A stretch of 12,339 bases of DNA from Dehalococcoidia bacterium (GTDB lineage: Bacteria > Chloroflexota > Dehalococcoidia > JACQUA01): assembly GCA_030689845.1 (NCBI GenBank), contig JAUYHV010000019.1, forward strand, positions 1 through 12,339. Direction: 5' to 3'. Below the pieces are notes generated by a model. It saw only the letters and a program-made list of their open reading frames with translations. It was not told the origin of the DNA and did no database searches. The position numbers were made by a program, and so were the translations under genes. Shown here in pieces: positions 6,538 through 12,339 of this stretch (position 1 is its first letter; every line of letters starts with the position of its first letter).

Positions 6538-8463
6538 ATGTACGGTTGGGCTGGAACTCTCCTCGAAATTGACCTGACAGAAAATAAGGTAACGAAAAAA
6601 TCCCTTGACCCGGAGTTTGCCCGCAAGTGGATAGGCGGCGAGGGATTCGGGGCTAAAATTCTCTGGGACGAAGTCGGCCCCGAAGTCAAAGACGGGTTGG
6701 ACCCCGGCAACGTCCTCATTTTTGCCACGGGACCTCTGAACGGGACTATGGCCTCGGCTTCCGGCAGGCTGGAGATAGTAACCAAGTCTCCACTGACCGG
6801 TATTTTCGGCGATTCCAACACCGGCGGCCACCTGGCCCCCGAGATTAAACAGGCTGGCTATGACGCCGTAATTGTCAAAGGAAAAGCCGAAAAACCTGTC
6901 TATATATGGATCGACGACGAAAACGTCCAGATACGAAATGCCAGTCATTTGTGGGGTAAATCGATACCGGAGACTGATGAGGCTATCAAAACCGAACTGC
7001 GGGATCGGGAAGTCCAGGTGTCCTGCATAGGTCCGGCCGGGGAAAACCTGGTGCGCTTTGCCGTAATAATAAACAACCTGGTGAGGGCTCCCGGATGGGT
7101 CGGGGGCGGGGCGGTAGCAGGTTCGAAAAACCTCAAGGCCGTAGCGGTGCGGGGCACAAAGGGAATCAGGATAGCCCGCCCGGAGGAATTTCTGGAAGCC
7201 TGCCTGGAGTCCAGGAGGAAAGTACGCAAACACCCTCTTTTCAACACCCTGCGGCGGATAGGCACCATGTACCTGGTAAGACAATTTTTAGCCGGCGGCT
7301 ATTTCCCTCTGCAAAACTTTACAAAGGCCACCTGCCCGCCCGAATATTTTCAAAATATAAACGGGGAGTACTGGGCGGAAAACTACACCGACGACCTCCA
7401 GGGGTGCCACGGCTGCGAGGTTCATTGCGGCCACGGTGTTTCCGTTAAATCCGGCCCGTATAAAGCTAATTACGGCCACGGATTTGAGTTTGGTTCCCTG
7501 GCCCCGTGGATATCGTGGTACGGGTCCGCTAACCTGTCCTTTGCCATTGCCGCCGCCAAATATTGCAATGAAAACGGCATCGACGGCACCGAACCGGGGA
7601 TGCTCCTGGCCTGGGCAACCGACTGCTATAAAAGGGGGCTTCTCAGCAGAGACGAAACCGATGGGCTGGAGCTGAACTGGGGCAGCGAAGCCGTTGCCTT
7701 TGAAATACTGCGAAAAATTAGGGACCGGGAGGGGTTTGGCGACCTCCTGGCGGACGGTTTGGCCATGGCGGCAAAAAAACTGGGGAGGGGCTCGGAGTAT
7801 TACGCCCAGACTATAAAAGGCAGGCCCTCACTGGAGGCCGGTGTCCGGGGGACGTATGGGACCGCCATTGCTTCGGCTACCTCGACCCGGGGCGCAGACC
7901 ACCTCAAGGGCTGGCCCCATTTCGAGTACGGCGCTTTTCCCGAGGAAAGGTCCCTGAAACGCTGGGGCCACCCCAAAACCGGCGACGGCCGCAGCCCGGA
8001 AGGCAAAGCTCCCATGACCGTTTACAACCAGCATATCCACACCATGATTGATTTGCTGGGCACGTGCAAGTTCCATACCAGGCTGTCACTGGAAGGCCCC
8101 AACGAAGACGATTTCGCCCGCCTGCTGACTTATACCACGGGAATGGAAATCAGCAGCGCGGAGCTAATGACCGCGGCCGAACGCGTTTATAATCTGGAGA
8201 GGGCCTACGGGTCCCGCCTGGGCATCACCCGCAAGGATGATACCCTGCCCCCGATGTATTTCAAAGAACCCCTGGACGGCGGCCCGTTTTCAGGCCAGCT
8301 TATCCAAGAGTCCGGCTTTAACCTGATGCTGGACGATTACTACCGGCTCCGGGGCTGGGACGTGAAAACGGGCATTCCCCTGCCCGAAAAACTCAAAGAA
8401 CTGGGGATGGAAGATGTAGCCGCGGAACTGAAAAAACGCGGCTTGTATAAAAAAGCAAAGTGA
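6538..8463 (+). CDS. AOR-family tungsten-containing aldehyde oxidoreductase, copy 3
   Basis: Third catalytic paralogue, 641 residues. The cluster ligands are C290, C293, C297 and C510 (in DLLGTC), and the conserved His is H455 in RGADH. It is the most changed copy around the active site: the segment after the cysteines reads GHGFEFG (E317, F318, G319), so Tyr is also replaced by Phe. The cofactor motif has GGGAVAGSK, where copies 1 and 2 have GCGAVAGSK. The protein ends with a lysine-rich tail. The ATG is preceded by AAAGGA (6524-6529) at a normal distance. It follows the flavoprotein gene by 71 bases, so it is probably the last AOR of the same transcript. A different substrate range from copies 1 and 2 is plausible but not shown. 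Confidence 0.94.
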   Translation: MYGWAGTLLEIDLTENKVTKKSLDPEFARKWIGGEGFGAKILWDEVGPEVKDGLDPGNVLIFATGPLNGTMASASGRLEIVTKSPLTGIFGDSNTGGHLAPEIKQAGYDAVIVKGKAEKPVYIWIDDENVQIRNASHLWGKSIPETDEAIKTELRDREVQVSCIGPAGENLVRFAVIINNLVRAPGWVGGGAVAGSKNLKAVAVRGTKGIRIARPEEFLEACLESRRKVRKHPLFNTLRRIGTMYLVRQFLAGGYFPLQNFTKATCPPEYFQNINGEYWAENYTDDLQGCHGCEVHCGHGVSVKSGPYKANYGHGFEFGSLAPWISWYGSANLSFAIAAAKYCNENGIDGTEPGMLLAWATDCYKRGLLSRDETDGLELNWGSEAVAFEILRKIRDREGFGDLLADGLAMAAKKLGRGSEYYAQTIKGRPSLEAGVRGTYGTAIASATSTRGADHLKGWPHFEYGAFPEERSLKRWGHPKTGDGRSPEGKAPMTVYNQHIHTMIDLLGTCKFHTRLSLEGPNEDDFARLLTYTTGMEISSAELMTAAERVYNLERAYGSRLGITRKDDTLPPMYFKEPLDGGPFSGQLIQESGFNLMLDDYYRLRGWDVKTGIPLPEKLKELGMEDVAAELKKRGLYKKAK

Positions 8464-8498
8464 CTCCGCCGCGTATTGTCCCTTTTTTCATCACCGGC

Positions 8499-8528
8499 TT
8501 GCGCTGAACACCGGAAATTATTTACAAT
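8499..8528 (+). promoter_or_regulatory. Possible promoter for the FmdB-type gene
   Basis: TTGCGC (8499-8504) is followed after 18 bases by TACAAT (8523-8528), which differs from the -10 consensus at one base. The -35 is weak (three of six). Its position in the 147-base gap after AOR copy 3 suits separate expression of the small zinc-ribbon gene. Confidence 0.3.
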
Positions 8529-8610
8529 ACGGAAAAGGGAACTTTCTTACTCACTTAAAAAAACGGTGTTCCCTGTTCCATTCTTTAGTCAAGAGGAAGC
8601 TTTTAAAAAA

Positions 8611-8889
8611 ATGCCGATTTATGAATATATTTGCTCTGAAGGACATGTTTTCGAGACTTTCCAGAAGTTCTCCGAAGGAAAAGAGGAGAAGTGCGAGGTT
8701 TGCGGAGCCCCTGCCCAGCGCCGCCCCTCCGTTTTTAACCAGCCGAAGAAAGCCGGAATCCACGTTTTCGACAGAAAACACGGTTTCAAAGACATCCTCC
8801 ACGACCCCGCGATCAGCCAGCGGGAAAGGGATGATTCCATTTCGGACCTCACTGCCGGGATGCAGCAGTCCCAATCCCAATACATGTAG
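8611..8889 (+). CDS. FmdB-family zinc-ribbon protein
   Basis: Protein of 92 residues that opens with MPIYEYIC, the hallmark start of the FmdB/CxxC_CxxC_SSSS regulatory-protein family. The zinc ribbon uses C8, C28 and C31. The usual second Cys is absent: the segment reads CSEGH, so H12 may be the fourth ligand. The C-terminal half (about residues 40-92) is polar and low in hydrophobic residues. An upstream in-frame ATG at 8476 would add 45 residues unrelated to the family, so the ATG at 8611 is preferred; GAGGAAG (8593-8598) lies before it at a slightly long distance. Function is poorly known for the family as a whole; the founder was linked to expression of an amidase. Being behind the AOR genes does not prove a shared role. 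Confidence 0.82.
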   Translation: MPIYEYICSEGHVFETFQKFSEGKEEKCEVCGAPAQRRPSVFNQPKKAGIHVFDRKHGFKDILHDPAISQRERDDSISDLTAGMQQSQSQYM

Positions 8890-8896
8890 CTAATCC

Positions 8897-8947
8897 GGTT
8901 TACCCTTTCTACAGGTGTCAAGATGACCGGAGGTAAACACCTTCTAC
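8897..8947. repeat. Imperfect 16-base direct repeat with inverted arms between convergent genes
   Basis: GGTTTACCCTTTCTAC (8897-8912) and GGTAAACACCTTCTAC (8932-8947) agree at 12 of 16 positions in the same direction. GTTTACC (8898-8904) is also the inverse complement of GGTAAAC (8932-8938), and AGGTGT (8913-8918) of ACACCT (8937-8942), so the segment can fold in alternative ways. Confidence 0.4.
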
Positions 8948-8992
8948 GGCGTTACTAAAGAGCTTAACGCCGGTTGAAGAAGTACCGTTTTT
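8947..8992 (+). terminator. Likely terminator after the FmdB gene
   Basis: CGGCGTTA (8947-8954) pairs perfectly with TAACGCCG (8965-8972). A second, shorter stem, CGGT (8971-8974) with ACCG (8984-8987), is followed at once by TTTTT (8988-8992). The two stems overlap by two bases, so they compete. The T run supports termination on the + strand. Confidence 0.5.
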
Positions 8993-9021
8993 AATTAGTC
9001 CTAATTCTATTGTCCGGTGCG

Positions 9022-9534
9022 CTATTTCCCCGGACTATTGCCTTCTTCCGGCCATTTCCAGGCTACAAGCCTGCACGATCCGTCCCGGGCAGGGTGGGGC
9101 GCTGCCTTCAATCCCAACTGCTTCGCCCAGGTTTTAAATGCTTCGCCGCAGTACCGGCAAACATCCCAGCGGTCCAGACCCAGGCTGCGGGCCAGCGCCC
9201 AGCGGTCCTCTTCTCCCCATCCACCCAGGCATCCCCCCTCGAAACGGACCTCAACACGGTCGGGAGACACCTCCACCAGTTCCATTCCCAGCCAGGGAAA
9301 CAGGTAATCCATCACTTCAATCTCTTTTTCCAGGTATTCTTTCATGGAGGGATTGCCCTTGCCCATCCATTTGACCGCCCCTTTTCCCCACAGGTGCCGG
9401 GCATACCGCTGGGGAGTGTAGCCGTGGGCAACGGCAAAGGCAAGCCCGGCCAATTCCATGCGCAGGCGGGACCGGGCTGCTTTTTCCGCTTTGCCGGTTA
9501 TCCGACGGGTCTTTTTCTGTAAGTTCTGTTTCAT
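9022..9534 (-). CDS. Uncharacterised 170-residue four-cysteine protein
   Basis: I do not recognise this protein with confidence. Residues 1-25 are strongly basic. Residues 26-90 look helical, with several aromatics (WMGKG, MDYLFPWLGMEL). A short beta-like stretch follows (VEVRFEGGC, to residue 102), then WDVCRYCGEAFKTWAKQLG (residues 123-141) and a C-terminal SCRLVAWKW. The four cysteines, C102, C126, C129 and C154, together with H147 could form a metal or cluster site. The general look (a small, Trp-rich protein with a CRYCGEAF motif) faintly recalls the L-2-amino-thiazoline-4-carboxylate hydrolase group, but that is a weak resemblance only. Codon use and GC content suit a real gene, and no overlapping + strand frame is convincing. 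The ribosome site is poor. A candidate promoter and a large hairpin lie upstream. Confidence 0.68.
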   Translation of the reverse strand: MKQNLQKKTRRITGKAEKAARSRLRMELAGLAFAVAHGYTPQRYARHLWGKGAVKWMGKGNPSMKEYLEKEIEVMDYLFPWLGMELVEVSPDRVEVRFEGGCLGGWGEEDRWALARSLGLDRWDVCRYCGEAFKTWAKQLGLKAAPHPARDGSCRLVAWKWPEEGNSPGK

Positions 9535-9584
9535 TTTTCTGTTAAAATGTTGTATTATTTATTTTCCAAGTGGCGAAAACAGTC

Positions 9585-9627
9585 CCCCGGGACAACTTCC
9601 GTATACGGATAAAAAGTTGCTCCGGGG
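9585..9627. repeat. 43-base near-palindrome (long hairpin with a palindromic loop)
   Basis: CCCCGG (9585-9590) pairs with CCGGGG (9622-9627), and CAACTT (9593-9598) pairs with AAGTTG (9614-9619). Only two bases on each side interrupt the two stems, and one of these pairs can wobble. The loop contains a further perfect palindrome, CCGTATACGG (9599-9608). On the - strand it would lie in the leader of the four-cysteine gene, about 50 bases before its ATG. No strong T run follows on either strand, so a plain terminator is less likely than an operator, RNA control element or mobile-repeat relic. Confidence 0.6.
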
Positions 9628-9643
9628 CATTTCTTTCCACTAA

Positions 9644-9673
9644 AGTATAGTATTTCAGGCGTAATATAGCCAA
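9644..9673 (-). promoter_or_regulatory. Candidate promoter for the four-cysteine gene
   Basis: Read on the - strand, TTGGCT (9673-9668) is followed after 18 bases by TATACT (9649-9644), one base off the -10 consensus. Transcription would begin near 9637 and run through the long hairpin before the ATG at 9534. Confidence 0.4.
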
Positions 9674-9723
9674 ATTTTATTTTTCATGTATAATAGTATC
9701 CATTAAGAATTATTACCATCTAA

Positions 9724-9863
9724 TGTAGTGTCTCATAAATGGCCTTACAATCTTTGTCATTCCGGGCTTGACCCGGAATCCAGTCTGTTGCTCTGGATTC
9801 CCGCTTTCGCGGGAATGACACCAATGGCACCGCAAATTGTAAAGAGATATTAGAGACACTACA
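9724..9863. mobile_element. MITE-like element with 11-bp terminal inverted repeats and nested REP-like hairpins
   Basis: TGTAGTGTCTC (9724-9734) is the exact inverse complement of GAGACACTACA (9853-9863). The similarity continues inward with TTACAAT (9745-9751) against ATTGTAA (9836-9842) at the same offset, giving imperfect arms of about 28 bases. Inside lies a second inverted repeat, GTCATTCC...GGAATCCAG (9756-9783) against CTGGATTCC...GGAATGAC (9793-9819). It is made of two hairpins, CCGGG/CCCGG and CCCGC/GCGGG. The element carries no coding frame. The flanks share only CTA (9720-9722 and 9864-9866), so a target duplication is not certain. The inner unit resembles a type of dispersed palindromic repeat common in bacterial genomes. 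It may also stop transcription leaving the flippase gene. Confidence 0.65.
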
Positions 9864-9875
9864 CTATCATCAAAT

Positions 9876-11357
9876 CTAACCCTTTGGCCCGTTGGAGTTC
9901 TTACTATTCCCGACCCGGGCTTTTAACGCATTCGGCACCCGGATAATTTCTTTCAATAACCGGATATCGTCCCGGTCGAAAGGTTTCAGCGCCCAGAGAG
10001 TAAGAAAGTAGATTACGGCAGCTAAACCGATAATCAAGAACATGTTCAGGGAGGCTGCCAGTTTTACAAAAATAACCATGGCAACACAGGCAACCGCGGG
10101 TTTTAAGGCGAGTTTGTGGAGGGGGAGCCTTTTTAAATTGTTAGAAGTAAAATAATAATAAATTAAAAACGTTATAAATTGTGTCGTTATGGAGGCTGCA
10201 GCGGCGCCTGTATAGCTAAAAGGCGGAATTAAAATAAGGTTCAGGGTGATGTTGATGACGGCGGAAAGGCCGGAAATAATTGCCACCTGCCGTTCTTTGT
10301 TCATTGAAATCAGCGCCGAGGACATGGGTGTACCGAGAAAATTCAGTAACAGTTTCCAGGAGAGTATTTGAAGGGCCGAAATAGACGGGTAATACTCATT
10401 TCCTAATAATACAAGAATAATTCTATCCGAGAGGAGAAACATCCCCACGGCCATCGGTAAGGCGAGAATAAGCAGGAATTTTGACGATTTTTCAAAAATA
10501 AATATCAGGGTATCCCGGGAATTCATGAAGGAAGCAGACATCATGGGAAGTAATGCCACCATGAGAAGCCAGGGTACTTGAGCAAATCCGAGAGGTATAT
10601 TAACTGCTGCGTTGTACCAGCCTACTGCCGAGTCACCTTTAAAGCCGGAGAGCATGACGATATCAGCCCTTTGAGTTATGATTGCCGCCAGGGGAATAAC
10701 TCCCAGGGGAAGCGCCCTTTTACCGATAATTTTCCAGAATTTAAAATCTGTTTCAACTTTTGGCCCGGCAAACTTCTGCCGGCAAATGAGAAAGCTGAGA
10801 ATAAGCCTGAACAAGCTGCTGATAGCAAAAGCTGAAACCACCCCGATAAGACCGTAACCTAAAAACAAAGCGCTTAAGCCAAGCGAAACGAGTACAATCT
10901 GGCTGGCAACCGATATCAGGGCGTTATATTCCATTCTTTCAAAAGCCTGGATTGTCTGCAGGAAAATAAAGCTAAAACCGGTAAAAACGATAGAGACCCC
11001 AAAGATGAGCACCGCCATAGACGTGTCGGCGGGATATTTGATTAACTTCAGGACTAAAACGATGCTGACAAAAACGATAACGGCAAGCACGGCTTTTATG
11101 ATGAAAATATTGCCCATGTATTTGGAGGCGAGGGATTTATCCCGGGCTATCTCACGGACCATCAAGGTGTCTAACCCTAAATTGAGGAAGACGGCAAAAA
11201 TAGCAGTGAAACCGGCGGCAAAGGAAAATTTCCCGAAGTTGGCGCTGCCAAGTTCCCGTGCCATGAAAATAGTCAGGACCAAACCAAGTAAAGTTACAGC
11301 TATCTGGGCAATATATAAGGCGGCGGCATTTTTTACTACACGCTGGACTACACTCAT
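9876..11357 (-). CDS. Polysaccharide flippase (MOP superfamily, Wzx/RfbX-like)
   Basis: Integral membrane protein of 493 residues, a normal length for lipid-linked oligosaccharide flippases (polysaccharide biosynthesis protein family). It probably moves undecaprenyl-linked repeat units to the outer face of the cytoplasmic membrane. About 14 hydrophobic segments are evenly spread, beginning at residues 11-33 (ALYIAQIAVTLLGLVLTIF) and ending near residues 445-470. The pattern ARELGSANFGKFSFA after the first segment is typical of the family. The polar C-terminal tail is basic. The ATG gives the usual short N-terminus and is preceded by a modest AGCAGG. The gene lies 57 bases downstream of a sugar-nucleotide epimerase gene on the same strand, which supports a surface-polysaccharide operon reading right to left. 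The exact substrate cannot be told from sequence. Confidence 0.9.
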   Translation of the reverse strand: MSVVQRVVKNAAALYIAQIAVTLLGLVLTIFMARELGSANFGKFSFAAGFTAIFAVFLNLGLDTLMVREIARDKSLASKYMGNIFIIKAVLAVIVFVSIVLVLKLIKYPADTSMAVLIFGVSIVFTGFSFIFLQTIQAFERMEYNALISVASQIVLVSLGLSALFLGYGLIGVVSAFAISSLFRLILSFLICRQKFAGPKVETDFKFWKIIGKRALPLGVIPLAAIITQRADIVMLSGFKGDSAVGWYNAAVNIPLGFAQVPWLLMVALLPMMSASFMNSRDTLIFIFEKSSKFLLILALPMAVGMFLLSDRIILVLLGNEYYPSISALQILSWKLLLNFLGTPMSSALISMNKERQVAIISGLSAVINITLNLILIPPFSYTGAAAASITTQFITFLIYYYFTSNNLKRLPLHKLALKPAVACVAMVIFVKLAASLNMFLIIGLAAVIYFLTLWALKPFDRDDIRLLKEIIRVPNALKARVGNSKNSNGPKG

Positions 11358-11394
11358 TTGCCTGCTTACCGGAAATAAAAAGGTGTTGTCACTA

Positions 11395-11413
11395 GTCCGG
11401 GAACAACCCGGAC
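11395..11413 (-). promoter_or_regulatory. Hairpin between epimerase and flippase genes
   Basis: GTCCGGG (11395-11401) pairs with CCCGGAC (11407-11413) around a five-base loop, starting one base beyond the epimerase stop codon. No T run follows on the - strand. It is more likely an mRNA stability or attenuation element inside the operon than a full terminator. Confidence 0.4.
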
Positions 11414-11414
11414 A

Positions 11415-12338
11415 TTAGTACTCAACGTCCGCCAGTTCGGATTTCCCCACCCAATCCGCGTATCTTTCAAGTCCCTGGAGCAATTTGGTTTTTGGCTCCC
11501 ACCCGAGGTCATTCCTGGCTTTTTCAATATTTGCCCAGGTATGTTCGACATCTGCCTGTTGTGATTCGGAATAAACAACCTTTGAACTCGAACCTGTGAC
11601 CCTGATGACAAGCTGAGCTAATTCTTCGACGCTGATCCTGTTTCCACCCCCAATGTTGAAAACTCCTCCGTTAGCTTTCTCCATGGCCGACAGGTTGGCT
11701 TCAACAACGTCGTCCACACAGGTAAAGTCCCTCGTTTTGGTGCCGTCGCCAAATATTACGATGGTATCGTTTTTCAGCGCTGCCCTGGTGAAAATCGATA
11801 TTGCCAGGTCGGGACGCATCCTGGGACCGTAAACTGTGAACAACCGCAGGGAGTTTACTTTCAAGCCAAATATTTCAGAAAATACACGGCAATAATGCTC
11901 CGCTAATAACTTGGACACTCCATACGGCGATACAGGTACGGTCGGATGCCGCTCATCCAGGGGCAGGTATTCGACTTTGCCATAAACCGATGAAGAAGAA
12001 GCATTTATGAGGTTCTTTACATTTGATTTGACACAGGCGCGCAGAATTTGCAGCGTACCGGTGGCGTTAACTTCATGGGTTTTAAGGGGGTTTTGAACTG
12101 ATGCTCTCACTCCAGCCTGGGCGGCATAATGGAAAACGTAATCCACACCTTTGAGCGCATCCTGGAGCAACCCTTCATCACGAATATCGCCTTCGACAAG
12201 TTTAAATTTTTTGTCTTTTAACAACGACTCAATATTTTTCCTTTTTATACCGGGATCGTAGTAGGGGTCAAAATTATCCAAACAAATGACTTCATACCCC
12301 TCCTTGATAAGCCTCGTGCAAATATGGCTCCCAATGAA
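11415..12338 (-). CDS. NAD-dependent UDP-sugar 4-epimerase (extended SDR), 5' end cut by the window edge
   Basis: Cytoplasmic enzyme that inverts C4 of a UDP-hexose or UDP-hexuronate for polysaccharide synthesis. The frame stays open to the right edge, where the protein begins FIGSHICTRLIKEGYEVICL. This is the end of the GxxGxxG Rossmann motif, so only about 10-15 N-terminal residues appear to be missing. The TTG at 12281 is an internal Leu codon. The catalytic SDR set is visible: Ser in NASSSSVYG and the YxxxK pair in SPYGVSKLLAEHY. DNFDPYYDP after the second strand is a pattern often seen in UDP-glucuronate 4-epimerases, while GDGTKTRDFTCVDDV is common to the whole GalE/WbpP/UDP-glucuronate epimerase group. 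The exact substrate is therefore uncertain. The flippase gene follows it in the same operon. Confidence 0.9.
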   Translation of the reverse strand, partial: FIGSHICTRLIKEGYEVICLDNFDPYYDPGIKRKNIESLLKDKKFKLVEGDIRDEGLLQDALKGVDYVFHYAAQAGVRASVQNPLKTHEVNATGTLQILRACVKSNVKNLINASSSSVYGKVEYLPLDERHPTVPVSPYGVSKLLAEHYCRVFSEIFGLKVNSLRLFTVYGPRMRPDLAISIFTRAALKNDTIVIFGDGTKTRDFTCVDDVVEANLSAMEKANGGVFNIGGGNRISVEELAQLVIRVTGSSSKVVYSESQQADVEHTWANIEKARNDLGWEPKTKLLQGLERYADWVGKSELADVEY

Positions 12339-12339
12339 C

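Larger units (their letters stand above)
9535..9875. other. 341-base stretch without a gene
   Basis: This AT-rich gap separates the upstream end of the four-cysteine gene from the downstream end of the flippase gene, both on the - strand. It holds a large near-palindrome, a possible - strand promoter and a MITE-like element, each listed separately. I see no RNA gene and no credible small coding frame in it. Confidence 0.7.

Noticed and set aside
8476..8610. A longer start (ATG at 8476) for the FmdB-type protein.
   Set aside because: The family begins at MPIYEY. The extra 45 residues look like translated intergenic sequence, and a purine-rich site precedes the ATG at 8611.
1..12339. CRISPR arrays, tRNA or rRNA genes, and tungstate or molybdopterin (MoaD-like) genes that often sit near AOR loci.
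   Set aside because: No regularly spaced repeats, cloverleaf-like sequences, rRNA stretches or short MoaD/ThiS frames ending in GG were seen.

Overview
The window comes from an anaerobe of medium GC content, most likely a clostridial Firmicute of the Pelotomaculum/Desulfotomaculum type. This is inference. It rests on three tungsten-type aldehyde oxidoreductases, a 16-cysteine ferredoxin, GTG and TTG starts, frequent AGG and ATA codons, and a strong AGGAGGA ribosome site. No rRNA, tRNA or other taxonomic marker is present.

Layout. Bases 1-359 hold the 3' end of a REP-associated (Y1, HUH) transposase, followed by a REP-like double hairpin at 367-410. Bases 457-8463 form a redox locus, all on the + strand, in the order AOR1, four-cluster ferredoxin, AOR2, FAD/NAD(P) oxidoreductase, AOR3. 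The subunit types match the known AorABC aldehyde oxidoreductase (AorA = Fe-S, AorB = W enzyme, AorC = flavoprotein). Here, however, one ferredoxin and one flavoprotein gene are interleaved with three divergent catalytic paralogues. A small FmdB-type zinc-ribbon gene (8611-8889) follows on the same strand.

Bases 9022-9534 (- strand) encode an uncharacterised 170-residue, four-cysteine protein that converges on the FmdB gene. Bases 9535-9875 carry no gene. They contain a 43-bp near-palindrome, a candidate - strand promoter and a 140-bp MITE-like element with perfect 11-bp terminal inverted repeats and an inner pair of REP-like hairpins. Bases 9876-12338 (- strand) hold a polysaccharide flippase and, upstream of it, a UDP-sugar epimerase cut by the window edge. 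They look like the downstream end of a surface-polysaccharide operon.

How it may work: the AOR paralogues would oxidise aldehydes, or reduce acids, at a W-bispterin site. Electrons would pass through their own [4Fe-4S] cluster to the ferredoxin and on to the flavoprotein, which would exchange them with NAD(P). All three AORs share departures from the classical AOR consensus at two active-site or cofactor motifs (Glu to Gly after the cysteine motif; Arg/Met to Trp/Ala in the GxGAVxGSK motif). They may therefore form a distinct AOR subfamily with a different substrate or chemistry. This is the most interesting point in the window.
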